Assembly (NCBI RefSeq): GCF_027812955.1
Contig: NZ_JAPYZV010000008.1
Location: 124,001-188,000 of the forward strand
Length of the DNA: 64,000 nt
Source: Pedococcus sp. 5OH_020
GTDB taxonomy: Bacteria; Actinomycetota; Actinomycetes; Actinomycetales; Dermatophilaceae
Direction of reading: 5' to 3'
Position 1 is the first letter of the stretch. Each line of letters begins with the position of its first letter. The notes beneath the pieces were generated by a model. It searched no databases, was not told where the DNA came from, and saw only the letters and a list, made by a program, of their open reading frames with translations. Shown piece after piece: positions 35,495 through 44,139 of the stretch. The translations under genes and the position numbers were made by a program.

Positions 35495-36859
35495 GTGACT
35501 GACGACGTGATCACGACTAACCAGATCTCCGCCCTGAAGGCCACCGTGGCCGGCCTCATGCCTGCCTTGCGCAAGGACCTCGAGGACCTCACCCGGATCC
35601 CGAGCGTCAGTCTGGACGCCTTCGACCAGCAAGAGGTCGAAGCGAGCGCCGAGGCGACCGCCGCACTGCTGCGCGGGGAGGGTCTGGACGTCGAGATCGT
35701 GCGAGAGGGGGGACGGCCGGCCGTGATCGGACACGTCGAGGGCCCGCAGGGTGCCCCGACGGTCCTGCTCTACGCCCATCACGATGTGCAGCCGCCGGGT
35801 GACGAGAAGGACTGGCAGAGCCCTCCTTTCGAGCCGACGGAGCGCGGCGGCCGCCTGTACGGACGCGGGGCCGCGGACGACAAGGCGGGCATCATGGCGC
35901 ACGTGGCGGCGCTGCGGGCCCACCGGGGAGCGCTGCCGGTCGGGGTCACAGTGTTCGTGGAGGGGGAGGAGGAGATCGGGTCCGACTCCTTGTCCACGAT
36001 CCTGGAGCGACACGGCGACAAGCTGCGTGCGGACGCGATCGTCCTGGCTGACTCGACCAACTGGGCGCTCGGGGAACCGGCCCTGACCACCACGCTGCGA
36101 GGGCTTATCCGGGTGGTCGTGACCGTCACGACGCTGGACCATGGGGTGCACTCGGGGATGTTCGGCGGTGCCGTGCCGGATGCCCTCACCACGCTCGTAC
36201 GGCTGTTGGCGACCCTGCACGACGGCGCAGGGAACGTGGCCGTCCAGGGGCTGAAGGCCGGCAAGGCGGGCGACCTCGACTTCGACGAGGCTCGTCTACG
36301 CGAGGAGTCTGGTCTCCTTGAGGGGGTGGAGGTCATCGGCACCGGCTCGCTGCTGGACCGCATCTGGGCCAAGCCCAGCGCAACGGTCATCGGCATCGAC
36401 GCCCCTTCGGTGGCCAGGTCGAGCAACACCCTCGTCCCGACCGCCAGCGCGAAGGTGTCCATCCGGCTGGCTCCTGACGAGGTCCCGCTCGAGGCGTACG
36501 CGGCGGTCCAGCGCCATGTCGAGGCGCACGTCCCATGGGGCGCGCGCGTCGAGGTGCGTCTGGACGACCAGGGAGCCGGCTTCGCCGCGGACGCGCAGGG
36601 GCCCGTGTACGACCAGGCGCGCGCCGCGTTTACCGACGCGTGGGGCGTCGAGCCCGTCGACATCGGGGTGGGCGGCTCCATCCCGTTCATCGCCGCGTTC
36701 GCGCAGAAGTTCCCGGAGGCCTCGATCCTCGTCACGGGCGTGGAGGACCCGGATGCCCGCGCCCACGGGGCCAACGAGTCGCTGCATCTAGGGGAGTTCG
36801 AGAAGGTCTGTGTCGCCGAGGCGGTCCTTCTCGCGAGGCTCGGAGCCTTGCCGCGCTGA
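35495..36859 (+). CDS. M20-family dipeptidase
   Basis: 454 residues. A two-zinc peptidase with metal ligands in 'LLYAHHDVQPPG' (His, then Asp), 'GRGAADDKAGIMAHV' (Asp), 'FVEGEEEIGSDSL' (Glu-Glu, including the general base) and a C-terminal 'GANESLHLGEF' (His). A lid domain (about 190–300) is inserted as in CNDP/PepV relatives. It would cut dipeptides or N-acyl amino acids in the cytosol. The start is set by the -10 box at 35482. Confidence 0.93.
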   Translation: MTDDVITTNQISALKATVAGLMPALRKDLEDLTRIPSVSLDAFDQQEVEASAEATAALLRGEGLDVEIVREGGRPAVIGHVEGPQGAPTVLLYAHHDVQPPGDEKDWQSPPFEPTERGGRLYGRGAADDKAGIMAHVAALRAHRGALPVGVTVFVEGEEEIGSDSLSTILERHGDKLRADAIVLADSTNWALGEPALTTTLRGLIRVVVTVTTLDHGVHSGMFGGAVPDALTTLVRLLATLHDGAGNVAVQGLKAGKAGDLDFDEARLREESGLLEGVEVIGTGSLLDRIWAKPSATVIGIDAPSVARSSNTLVPTASAKVSIRLAPDEVPLEAYAAVQRHVEAHVPWGARVEVRLDDQGAGFAADAQGPVYDQARAAFTDAWGVEPVDIGVGGSIPFIAAFAQKFPEASILVTGVEDPDARAHGANESLHLGEFEKVCVAEAVLLARLGALPR

Positions 36860-36875
36860 GCGCGGTTGCGGCCAC

Positions 36876-36881
36876 TAGGTT
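36876..36881 (+). promoter_or_regulatory. -10 box (TAGGTT) of the hydroquinone-reductase-like gene
   Basis: TAGGTT ends 6 nt before ATG 36888; leaderless. Confidence 0.5.
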
Positions 36882-36887
36882 CGAGAC

Positions 36888-37922
36888 ATGCCTGACACCA
36901 CCAGCGCCGACCCGAAGGGCAAGGGCTACGTCGAGCCCAGCTTCGAGCGCGACACCCGGTACATCACCGACCGCATCACCGAGAACGGAGACGGCGAACA
37001 CGAGTGGCCGGTCGAGCCCGGTCGCTACCGGCTCGTCGCCGCGCGGGCCTGTCCCTGGGCCAACCGCGCCATCATCGTCCGGCGCCTGCTCGGGCTGGAG
37101 GACGTGCTGTCGCTGGGGTTGTGCGGTCCGACCCACGACCAGGACAGCTGGACGTTCGACCTCGACCCGGGTGGTGTGGACCCGGTGCTCGGCATCCCGC
37201 GGCTCAAGGACGCGTACGAGGCGAGGCAGCCGGGGTACCCGCGCGGAATCACCGTTCCCGCGGTCGTCGACGTCCCCAGCGGGAAGGTGGTCACGAACGA
37301 CTTCGCCCAGCTGACCCTGGACCTGTCGACCCAGTGGGTGGCCCACCACCGCCAGGGCGCTCCGGACCTCTACCCGCGACCGCTCCGCGAGGAGATGGAC
37401 GAGGTCATGCGCCGCGTGTACACCGAGGTCAACAACGGCGTCTACCGCTGCGGGTTCGCCGGGACCCAGAAGGCCTACGAGGACGCCTACGAGAGACTCT
37501 TCACTGCGCTCGACTGGCTGGAGGAGCGGCTGTCGACCCAGCGGTACCTCATGGGCGACAGCATCACCGAGGCCGACGTGCGGCTCTTCACGACGCTGGC
37601 CCGGTTCGACCCGGTATACCACGGGCACTTCAAGTGCAACCGGTCGAAGCTCACCGAGCTGCCGGTGCTGTGGGCCTACGCCCGGGACCTCTTCCAGACA
37701 CCGGGTTTCGGGGACACCACCGACTTCGCCCAGATCAAGAAGCACTACTACGTCGTCCATCACGACATCAACCCGACAGGCATCGTCCCCGCCGGTCCGG
37801 ACCTGGCCGGGTGGCTCACGCCCCATGGGCGCGAGCGGCTGGGCGACCGGCCGTTCGGCGACGGCACCCCACCGGGCCCCCCGCCACCCCAGGAGACGGT
37901 GCCACCGCAGGGGCGGCCCTGA
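36888..37922 (+). CDS. Glutathionyl-hydroquinone-reductase-like protein (GST superfamily, YqjG/ECM4 type)
   Basis: 344 residues. The N-terminal thioredoxin-like part contains the catalytic Cys 55 in 'ARACPWANRA'. The all-helical C domain carries 'MDEVMRRVYTEVNNGVYRCG' and 'RFDPVYHGHFKCN', both diagnostic of the S-glutathionyl-hydroquinone reductase class. Actinomycetes make mycothiol instead of glutathione, so the natural thiol is probably mycothiol (inference). The C-terminal 25 residues are Pro-rich. Confidence 0.9.
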   Translation: MPDTTSADPKGKGYVEPSFERDTRYITDRITENGDGEHEWPVEPGRYRLVAARACPWANRAIIVRRLLGLEDVLSLGLCGPTHDQDSWTFDLDPGGVDPVLGIPRLKDAYEARQPGYPRGITVPAVVDVPSGKVVTNDFAQLTLDLSTQWVAHHRQGAPDLYPRPLREEMDEVMRRVYTEVNNGVYRCGFAGTQKAYEDAYERLFTALDWLEERLSTQRYLMGDSITEADVRLFTTLARFDPVYHGHFKCNRSKLTELPVLWAYARDLFQTPGFGDTTDFAQIKKHYYVVHHDINPTGIVPAGPDLAGWLTPHGRERLGDRPFGDGTPPGPPPPQETVPPQGRP

Positions 37923-37990
37923 GCCAGGGCCCAGCGGGGAGCCGGGACCGCAGCTAAGGTAACGGTGCCTGCTCACCCGCGGCCAGGGAC

Positions 37991-39187
37991 CTAGTCCTTG
38001 GTGGACTCGCCCGGCAGCGCCAGCATCTGGTCGAGGGCGACGCGGGCGTAGTGCGCCACCTCGTCGTCGACCCGGATGGGGTTGACCACGCGGCCCTGGA
38101 CGAGAGACTCCAGGGCCCACACGAGGTGCGGTAGGTCGATGCGGTTCATCGTCGAGCAGTAGCAGACGTTCTTCTCCAGGAACGAGATCTGCTGGCGTGG
38201 GAAGAGCTGTCCCAGCCTCCGCACGAGGTTCAGCTCCGTGCCGACGACCCACTTCGTGCCGTCGGGCGCGGCCGCGATGGTCTTGATGATCCTCTCGGTG
38301 GAGCCCACCTCGTCGGCGGCCCGGACGACCTCGTACCGGCACTCGGGGTGCACGATCACCTTGACGTCGGGGATCTCGCGGCGCGCCTGCTCGACAGCCT
38401 CGAGACCGAACCGGCCGTGGACCGAGCAGTGGCCGCGCCACAGGATCATGGTGGCGTCCTGCAGCTGCTGGGGCGTCAGTCCTCCCATCGGCTTGTGCGG
38501 GTCGAAGACGACGCACCCCTCCAGCGAGCCGCCGAGGTCGCGGACGTAGGTGTTGCGGCCGAGGTGCTGGTCGGGCAGGAAGAGGACCTTGCCGCCGTCT
38601 CCGGCCTTGTCCAGCGCCCAGGTCAGGGCCGTCCTGGCGTTCGACGACGTGCAGATCGTGCCGCCGTGACGGCCGGTGAAGGCCTTGATCGCGGCGGAGG
38701 AGTTCATGTACGTCACCGGCACCGTGAGCTCAGCGACCCCCGCATCCACCAGGTCGTCCCAGGCGTCCTCCACCTGCCGGATCGCGGCCATGTCGGCCAT
38801 CGAGCAGCCCGCGGCGAGGTCGGGCAGGATCACGGTCTGCTCGTCGCCGGTGAGGATGTCCGCCGACTCCGCCATGAAGTGCACGCCGCAGAACACGACG
38901 AAGGGCGCCTCGGGCCGTGCCGCCGCGTCCTTGGCCAGCTTGAAGGAGTCGCCGGTGACGTCGGCGAACTCGATCACCTCGTCCCGCTGGTAGTGGTGGC
39001 CCAGCACGAAGACCTTCTCACCGAGCGCAGCCTTCGCCGCCCTGGCGCGCTCGACGAGCCCAGGGTCGGACGGGGCGGGCAGGTCGCCGGGGCACTCCAC
39101 GCCGCGCTCGGTCCGCAGGTCGGTACCCCCGCCGAGAACGAGCAGCGGGAGCGGGCGGTGGGGCTGGGCGTCCGTTGTGATGCTCAC
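37991..39187 (-). CDS. nadA: Quinolinate synthase
   Basis: Condenses iminoaspartate with dihydroxyacetone phosphate to quinolinate for NAD synthesis. 398 residues. The three [4Fe-4S] ligands lie in 'VVFCGVHFMAESA', 'CSMADM'/'VHPECRYEV' and 'NVCYCSTMNRIDLPHL'. 'VLGHHYQRDEVIEFADVTGDS' is the substrate loop. nadB and nadC are not next to it. TACCAT 6 nt before GTG 39187 marks a leaderless promoter. Confidence 0.95.
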   Translation of the reverse strand: MSITTDAQPHRPLPLLVLGGGTDLRTERGVECPGDLPAPSDPGLVERARAAKAALGEKVFVLGHHYQRDEVIEFADVTGDSFKLAKDAAARPEAPFVVFCGVHFMAESADILTGDEQTVILPDLAAGCSMADMAAIRQVEDAWDDLVDAGVAELTVPVTYMNSSAAIKAFTGRHGGTICTSSNARTALTWALDKAGDGGKVLFLPDQHLGRNTYVRDLGGSLEGCVVFDPHKPMGGLTPQQLQDATMILWRGHCSVHGRFGLEAVEQARREIPDVKVIVHPECRYEVVRAADEVGSTERIIKTIAAAPDGTKWVVGTELNLVRRLGQLFPRQQISFLEKNVCYCSTMNRIDLPHLVWALESLVQGRVVNPIRVDDEVAHYARVALDQMLALPGESTKD

Positions 39188-39193
39188 ACCCCG

Positions 39194-39199
39194 ATGGTA
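39194..39199 (-). promoter_or_regulatory. -10 box (TACCAT) of nadA
   Basis: On the minus strand TACCAT ends 6 nt before GTG 39187. Confidence 0.5.
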
Positions 39200-39257
39200 A
39201 GTCGTTCGCAGCGCCGGCCTTGACGCGTTCCACGCCTGCGACGTCGGGCCTGTCCTC

Positions 39258-39263
39258 TAGGGT
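39258..39263 (+). promoter_or_regulatory. -10 box (TAGGGT) of the maleylpyruvate-isomerase-fold gene
   Basis: TAGGGT ends 8 nt before ATG 39272. Confidence 0.45.
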
Positions 39264-39271
39264 GCTCCGTC

Positions 39272-40051
39272 ATGGACGACGAAGCGGCGCTCGAGGCGCT
39301 CGCCGAAGCCACGGCGGCGATGGCTGCGACCGTCCACGACCTGGACCTCGCCGCGCCCGTTCCGGCGTGCCCCGGCTGGGATGCGGCGAAGCTGGTGGAC
39401 CACCTCGGACGCGTGCACCTGTGGGCCGAGCACTGCGCCCGCGTCGGGACCGAGCCCGACCCCTACCCGCACCGGGACCGTCGGCAGCCCATCGAGGACT
39501 GGTATGCCGCCGCCGCCGAAGCGCTCGTCACCACCCTGGCCGCGCTGCCCCCGGACCAGCCGGCCTGGAGCTTCTCGGCCGAGCCCGGCACCCAACGGAC
39601 GGGGTTCTGGCGCCGTCGACAGTTCCATGAGACGACCGTGCACCGTGTCGACGCCCTGCAGGCACTGGGGCGCGTGCCCACGTCGGGAATGGTGTCCTCA
39701 GTGCCGCCACTGAGCGCCGAGCAGGCCGCCGACGGGGTGCACGAGGTACTGGCGATCCTGGTCCCGCGGACCCTGGTGCGCCGAGCGGACGAGGCGCCGG
39801 CCCGGGTCGTGCCCGCCGAGCTGCCGGTCGCCCTTCGCTGTGACGACGTCGCCCGCGCGTTCACCGTCCGCCTACGGGAGGGGCGGGCGGAGGTGGCCGA
39901 CGGTGCCGCGGCCGACAGCGTCGCCTGCGTGCGAGGGCCGGCCACCCATCTGTACCTCTCCCTGTGGGGACGAGCAGACGGCTCGCTCCTCACGGTCGAG
40001 GGGGACCAGGAGGCCGGACGAGCGCTGCTCAAGGCCTCCCTCGTGCCCTGA
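39272..40051 (+). CDS. Maleylpyruvate-isomerase-family mycothiol-dependent enzyme
   Basis: 259 residues. The N-terminal DinB-like four-helix domain has 'VPACPGWDAAKLVDHLGRVHLW' (first metal His), 'DWYAAAAEAL' and 'RRQFHETTVHRVDA' (two more metal His). The C-terminal MDMPI domain is at about 160–255. Family members use mycothiol for isomerisation or conjugation. No partner pathway is visible nearby, so the substrate is unknown. Confidence 0.88.
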   Translation: MDDEAALEALAEATAAMAATVHDLDLAAPVPACPGWDAAKLVDHLGRVHLWAEHCARVGTEPDPYPHRDRRQPIEDWYAAAAEALVTTLAALPPDQPAWSFSAEPGTQRTGFWRRRQFHETTVHRVDALQALGRVPTSGMVSSVPPLSAEQAADGVHEVLAILVPRTLVRRADEAPARVVPAELPVALRCDDVARAFTVRLREGRAEVADGAAADSVACVRGPATHLYLSLWGRADGSLLTVEGDQEAGRALLKASLVP

Positions 40052-40077
40052 GAGGCCGCGGCTGTGGGAGCCGAACG

Positions 40078-40317
40078 TCAGAGGGGGTGGACCTTGCTGC
40101 TGTTCAGCGCGACGCTCACCGTGCTCTGCCCGAACCTGACCTCCATGCGGTCGCCGGTGATCCGGACCACGGACCCCATGCCGTGACGGTCATGGGTCAC
40201 CCGGTCGTTCACGGCGAACTCGGGCACGTCGGGCACCGGCTGGCTGCGGAACGGGCTGTTCGGCAGGTGCGGCTTCTTGGCTGGTTGGCGGGGGCGCATT
40301 CCTCTAGTGTCCTCCAT
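40078..40317 (-). CDS. Small conserved protein with a Tudor/CarD-like barrel, 79 aa
   Basis: A basic, Pro-rich N terminus ('MRPRQPAKKPHLPNSPFR') precedes a beta-rich core: 'DRVTHDRHGMGSVVRITGDRM' and 'VRFGQSTVSVALNSSKVHPL'. The 'V-H-RHGMGSVV' pattern resembles the small SH3/Tudor-like barrels found in CarD and at the end of UvrD helicases, which bind RNA polymerase. The role is therefore guessed at, not known. Start is ATG 40317 or ATG 40299. It is convergent with the preceding gene and divergent from glycerate kinase. Confidence 0.65.
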   Translation of the reverse strand: MEDTRGMRPRQPAKKPHLPNSPFRSQPVPDVPEFAVNDRVTHDRHGMGSVVRITGDRMEVRFGQSTVSVALNSSKVHPL

Positions 40318-40522
40318 TTCTCGGCGGCGTACGAATGCCCCGCCGAGACGCTGCCCTGAATGACCTGGCAAAGCGCAGCCCAGGACGCGCCGCCCGAAGC
40401 TCGACGGGGCGCTGACCTGCGCCGATACGGTCCAAGACGGCCCAGGAGGGCTCTCCGGCCTCCGGCTGGCGTCCTGGCTCCAGGAGGCGGCGCGGCGGTC
40501 CCGCCCCTGACAGGATGGCCCA

Positions 40523-41689
40523 ATGCATGTCGTCATCGCGCCGGACTGCTTCACGGGCACGCTTACGGCGAAACAGGCCGCGGAGGCCATGGCCCAGGGG
40601 TGGCGCTCGTCCGCCCCCCACGACCTCCTGACCCTGGTACCGCTCTCCGACGGTGGCCCGGGCTTCCTCGACGTCCTCGCGACCGCGCTGCCGGACGCGC
40701 AGACCATCGCCGTGACGGTCGCAGACCCGCTGGGGCGCGAGGTGCCCGCTGCGCTCCTCATGTGTGAGGGCGAGTCCGGGCTGACGGCGTACATCGAGTC
40801 CGCGCAGGCGACGGGTCTGCACCTGCTCGCCGCCGACGAGCGGAACCCCGCGGTGACGAGCACCTGGGGGGCGGGGCAGCTGCTCGAGGCCGCCGTGGCC
40901 GAAGGCGCGGACCGCGTCGTGGTGGGGCTTGGCGGCAGCGGCACCAATGACGGTGGCGCGGGCCTGCTGGGGGCGCTCGGCGTGGGGGCTCCTGAGCTCC
41001 TCGGCCGCGGCGGGCTGGCCCTTGCCGACCTCCCAGACAACGGGTTGGCAGGGCTGCACGACGCCCGCGCCCGGATGTCCACGCTACAGCTCGTCGTGGC
41101 TACTGACGTGGAGTCACCGCTGCTCGGGCTGCAAGGCGCCAGTGCGGTGTTCGCGCCGCAGAAGGGCGCCTCGCCCCAGCTGGCCCAGGCCTTGGAGGGC
41201 GCCCTGGGAAGGTATGTCGAGGTGGCTCGCCGGACCCTTCCTGAGGCCGTCGACCTGATGACCGGTAAGCCGCGCCGCCTGGACAAGGAGCCCGGGGCGG
41301 GCGCCGGCGGGGGGCTCGGCTACGCCCTCTATCTTCTGGGCGGCGCGCGGGTGAGCGGGGTGGCGGAGGTGCTCTCGGCGGTCGGCTTCCGCGACCTCCT
41401 ACCTGCTGCGGACCTCGTGGTCACCGGCGAGGGGTCCTTCGACTGGCAGAGCCTGCAGGGCAAGGTCGTGGCGGGCGTGGCCACCATGGCGCTGGAGACC
41501 GCCACCCCGAGCGTCGTCATCGCCGGTCAGGCCCTGGTCGGCCGCCGGGAGGCCATGACCCTGGGACTGTCGGGCACGTATGCGGTGGCCGAGACGCCGG
41601 AGCAGGTCGAGGCTGCCATGGCGGACCCGGTGGGAACCCTGGCCAGACGCACCGCCCGCGTGGCGGCCACCTGGTCTCCTGCCCGCTGA
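40523..41689 (+). CDS. Glycerate 2-kinase (GarK/GlxK family)
   Basis: 388 residues. It begins 'VVIAPDCFTGTLTAKQAAEAMAQGW', the family's N-terminal signature. 'VVGLGGSGTNDGGAGLLGALG' is the nucleotide/substrate loop, and 'DLVVTGEGSFDWQSLQGKV' is the C-terminal motif. It phosphorylates D-glycerate with ATP. M. tuberculosis has the orthologous Rv2205c next to erpA, as here. CAGGAT ends 6 nt before the ATG and may be its -10 box. Confidence 0.92.
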   Translation: MHVVIAPDCFTGTLTAKQAAEAMAQGWRSSAPHDLLTLVPLSDGGPGFLDVLATALPDAQTIAVTVADPLGREVPAALLMCEGESGLTAYIESAQATGLHLLAADERNPAVTSTWGAGQLLEAAVAEGADRVVVGLGGSGTNDGGAGLLGALGVGAPELLGRGGLALADLPDNGLAGLHDARARMSTLQLVVATDVESPLLGLQGASAVFAPQKGASPQLAQALEGALGRYVEVARRTLPEAVDLMTGKPRRLDKEPGAGAGGGLGYALYLLGGARVSGVAEVLSAVGFRDLLPAADLVVTGEGSFDWQSLQGKVVAGVATMALETATPSVVIAGQALVGRREAMTLGLSGTYAVAETPEQVEAAMADPVGTLARRTARVAATWSPAR

Positions 41690-41784
41690 CCACGACGTAC
41701 AGTGGTATGTGCGCGGGGAACATCTCGCGCCGACCGCGGGTTGGCACTGGTGGCCCACCTCCACTGACATGAAGGACGCATCAC

Positions 41785-42168
41785 ATGAGTGTTCAGGACC
41801 AGACCGCTCCCGCCGCCCAGGCTCCTGCCGAGGCGCCGGCCACGCACGGGGTTCTCCTCTCCGATGTCGCTGCTGCGAAGGTGAAGTCCCTGCTGGAGCA
41901 GGAGGGTCGTGACGACCTGCGCCTGCGCGTCGGCGTCCAGCCCGGCGGCTGCTCGGGGCTGATCTACCAGCTGTACTTCGACGAGCGCACCCTCGACGGG
42001 GACCTGGTGCGCGACTTCGACGGTGTCGAGGTCGTCGTCGACCGGATGAGCGCCCCCTACCTCGAGGGCGCGAGCATCGACTTCGCCGACACCATCGAGA
42101 AGCAGGGCTTCACGATCGACAACCCGAACGCCGGCAGCTCCTGCGCCTGCGGCGACTCCTTCAGCTGA
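41785..42168 (+). CDS. erpA: Iron-sulfur cluster insertion protein (HesB/IscA type)
   Basis: 127 residues. An A-type carrier that hands [Fe-S] clusters to client enzymes. The three ligand cysteines are in 'QPGGCSGLIYQLYFD' and the C-terminal 'AGSSCACGDSFS'. Clients in this very window could include LipA, NadA and the Rieske protein. An N-terminal Ala/Pro/Gln tail of about 25 residues is extra. Orthologue of Rv2204c. The gene ends in front of a strong hairpin. Confidence 0.93.
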   Translation: MSVQDQTAPAAQAPAEAPATHGVLLSDVAAAKVKSLLEQEGRDDLRLRVGVQPGGCSGLIYQLYFDERTLDGDLVRDFDGVEVVVDRMSAPYLEGASIDFADTIEKQGFTIDNPNAGSSCACGDSFS

Positions 42169-42201
42169 CCGAGTAGGTCAGCCGGGACATCTGCCCAGCA
42201 C

Positions 42202-42237
42202 CACGAGGGCCCTCACCGTTCGGTGAGGGCCCTCGTG
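42202..42237. terminator. Strong bidirectional terminator between erpA and the flavodoxin-like gene
   Basis: Perfect 16-bp arms CACGAGGGCCCTCACC (42202–42217) and their complement (42222–42237) around a GTTC loop, in the short gap between convergent stops. Confidence 0.88.
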
Positions 42238-42244
42238 CGTCGTC

Positions 42245-42970
42245 TCAGCGGTATTCGGGGTTCGGGTAGTCGAACCGTGCCCCGGCGTCCCACTCGGTGC
42301 GCTGGTTGCCGCCCACGGGGAAGCCGCCGGCTGCCTTCAGCATGGCCGCAAGGTGCATGAGGTTCCACGTCATGAAGGTTGTGTTGCGCTGGGTGAACTC
42401 GTTCTCCGGGCCGCCGCTGCCGGCGTCGAGGTAGGACGGCCCAGGTCCCGCCTCCCCGATCCACCCCGCGTCGGCGCCGGGCGGGATGGTGAAGCCGATG
42501 TGCTGGAGGCTGTACAGGATGTTGGACGCGCAGTGCTTGATGCCGTCCTCGTTGCCGGTGATGATCGAGCCCCCGACCTTGCCGTAGTACACGTACTGGC
42601 CGGAGGCGTTGGTCATCGACGAGGCGGCGTACAGCCGTTCGATCACCTTCTTGGTGATGCTGGAGTTGTCGCCGAGCCAGATCGGCCCCGCCAGCACGAG
42701 GATGTCGCACTCGATGATCTCGGCGAAGAGGGTCGGCCACTCGTCGCGCTCCCAGCCGTGCTCCGTCATGTCGAGGTAGACGCCGGTGGCGATGTCGTGG
42801 TCTACCGCGCGCACGACGTCGACCTGGACGCCGTGCCTGGACATGATGGAGGCGCTGATGTCGATCAGCCCCTGGGTGTTGCTCTGCTCGGGAGACCGCT
42901 TGAGGGTGCAGTTGACGAAGACCGCACGAAGTCCGGTGAAGTCGATCTCCCGGATGGCCGACTGACTCAT
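42245..42970 (-). CDS. NAD(P)H-dependent FMN reductase / flavodoxin-fold protein
   Basis: 241 residues. A flavodoxin-like fold beginning 'RAVFVNCTLKRSPEQSNTQGL' (FMN phosphate loop), then 'CDILVLAGPIWLGDNSS' and 'GKVGGSIITGNEDGIKHCA', the two loops that hold the isoalloxazine ring in the WrbA/IsiA-type reductases. The C-terminal extension (about 190–241) is longer than usual. It stands alone, divergent from the PfkB kinase. Confidence 0.88.
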   Translation of the reverse strand: MSQSAIREIDFTGLRAVFVNCTLKRSPEQSNTQGLIDISASIMSRHGVQVDVVRAVDHDIATGVYLDMTEHGWERDEWPTLFAEIIECDILVLAGPIWLGDNSSITKKVIERLYAASSMTNASGQYVYYGKVGGSIITGNEDGIKHCASNILYSLQHIGFTIPPGADAGWIGEAGPGPSYLDAGSGGPENEFTQRNTTFMTWNLMHLAAMLKAAGGFPVGGNQRTEWDAGARFDYPNPEYR

Positions 42971-43135
42971 GGGCCTGACTGTGCCGTCTCAGGCAGTCCG
43001 AGGCAATGGCCCGTCCGGGCGGCTCTTCGGCAAGCCGCACGCGGGTCGGCCCCCCGCTCCAGTCCTCCCGCCGACTTCCTCTCGCCCTCCCGTTCCCGCG
43101 ACCGGGCCTACGGTGCCTTCGGCGACACCAGCGGG

Positions 43136-43141
43136 TAGGTT
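43136..43141 (+). promoter_or_regulatory. -10 box (TAGGTT) of the PfkB kinase gene
   Basis: TAGGTT ends 7 nt before GTG 43149; leaderless, and it supports that start. Confidence 0.5.
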
Positions 43142-43148
43142 GCCGCAC

Positions 43149-44135
43149 GTGCGTATCGCCATCACCGGGTCCATAGCCACCGACCACCTCATGACCTTCC
43201 GGGGAAGGTTCCGGGACTCCCTGGTGGTCGAGCAGCTCGACAAGGTGTCGCTGTCCTTCCTGGCCGACGACCTCGAGGTAAGGCGCGGGGGCGTAGCGGC
43301 CAACATCGCGTTCGGGATGGCGTGCCTGGGCCAGCACCCTATCCTCGTCGGCGCCGTCGGCGAGGACTTCGGCGACTACCGCAGCTGGCTGGAGCGCCAC
43401 GGCGTGGACTGTGCGTCGGTGCACATCTCGCAGTCCAAGCACACAGCGCGTTTCGTCTGCACCACCGATGACGACATGGCGCAGATCGCCACCTTCTACG
43501 CCGGCGCGATGAGCGAGGCCCGGGCCATCGAGCTCGGTCCGATCGCGGAGCGCGTCGGAGGGCTCGACCTCGTGGTCGTCGGAGCCAACGACCCCGAGGC
43601 CATGCTCCGGCACACCCGCGAGTGCCGCTCCCGAGGCATCCCGTTCGCCGCCGACCCGAGCCAGCAGCTGGCCTTCGCCGACGGCGAGACGATCCGGCAG
43701 CTCATCGACGGGGCGGACTACCTGCTGACCAACGAGTACGAGGCGGCGCTCACCTCGCAGAAGACCGGTTGGAGCGCGGAGGAGATCGCCGACCGCGTCC
43801 ATACCCGCGTGGTGACCCGTGGCAAGGACGGGGTCACGGTCGAGCGCAAGGGCGAGGACCCGGTCGAGGTGTCCGTCGCCCGCGAGGTGCGGCGCGCCGA
43901 CCCGACGGGGGTGGGGGACGCGTTCCGGGCCGGCTTCCTGACCGGACTGTCCGCCGACCTTGGTCTGCGCCACTCCGCCGAGCTGGGGTCGATGCTGGCC
44001 ACCTATGTCATCGAGACGGTGGGAACACAGGAGTACACCCTCGGGAAGCGGAGCTTCCTGCAGCGTCTCGCCGACGCCTACGGCCAGGACTCCGCGGACA
44101 CCATCGAGCCGCACATCACCTGCGTCGCGCCCTGA
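43149..44135 (+). CDS. adoK: PfkB-family kinase, likely adenosine kinase (AdoK type)
   Basis: 328 residues of the ribokinase fold. 'ITGSIATDHLMTF' and 'RRGGVAANIAFGMACLGQ' form the substrate side, and 'RADPTGVGDAFRAGFLTGL' carries the anion hole and catalytic Asp. The M. tuberculosis protein at the same locus (Rv2202c, between erpA and ctaC) was shown to phosphorylate adenosine, so that activity is the best guess. Substrate residues cannot be confirmed by eye. The next gene (aat) starts 5 nt after its stop. Confidence 0.82.
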   Translation: MRIAITGSIATDHLMTFRGRFRDSLVVEQLDKVSLSFLADDLEVRRGGVAANIAFGMACLGQHPILVGAVGEDFGDYRSWLERHGVDCASVHISQSKHTARFVCTTDDDMAQIATFYAGAMSEARAIELGPIAERVGGLDLVVVGANDPEAMLRHTRECRSRGIPFAADPSQQLAFADGETIRQLIDGADYLLTNEYEAALTSQKTGWSAEEIADRVHTRVVTRGKDGVTVERKGEDPVEVSVAREVRRADPTGVGDAFRAGFLTGLSADLGLRHSAELGSMLATYVIETVGTQEYTLGKRSFLQRLADAYGQDSADTIEPHITCVAP

Positions 44136-44139
44136 CCCG

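Noticed and set aside
40078-41286. A 402-codon minus-strand frame over the glycerate kinase gene
   Set aside because: The upstream part is an antisense shadow; only the last 79 codons look like a real protein and are annotated separately.
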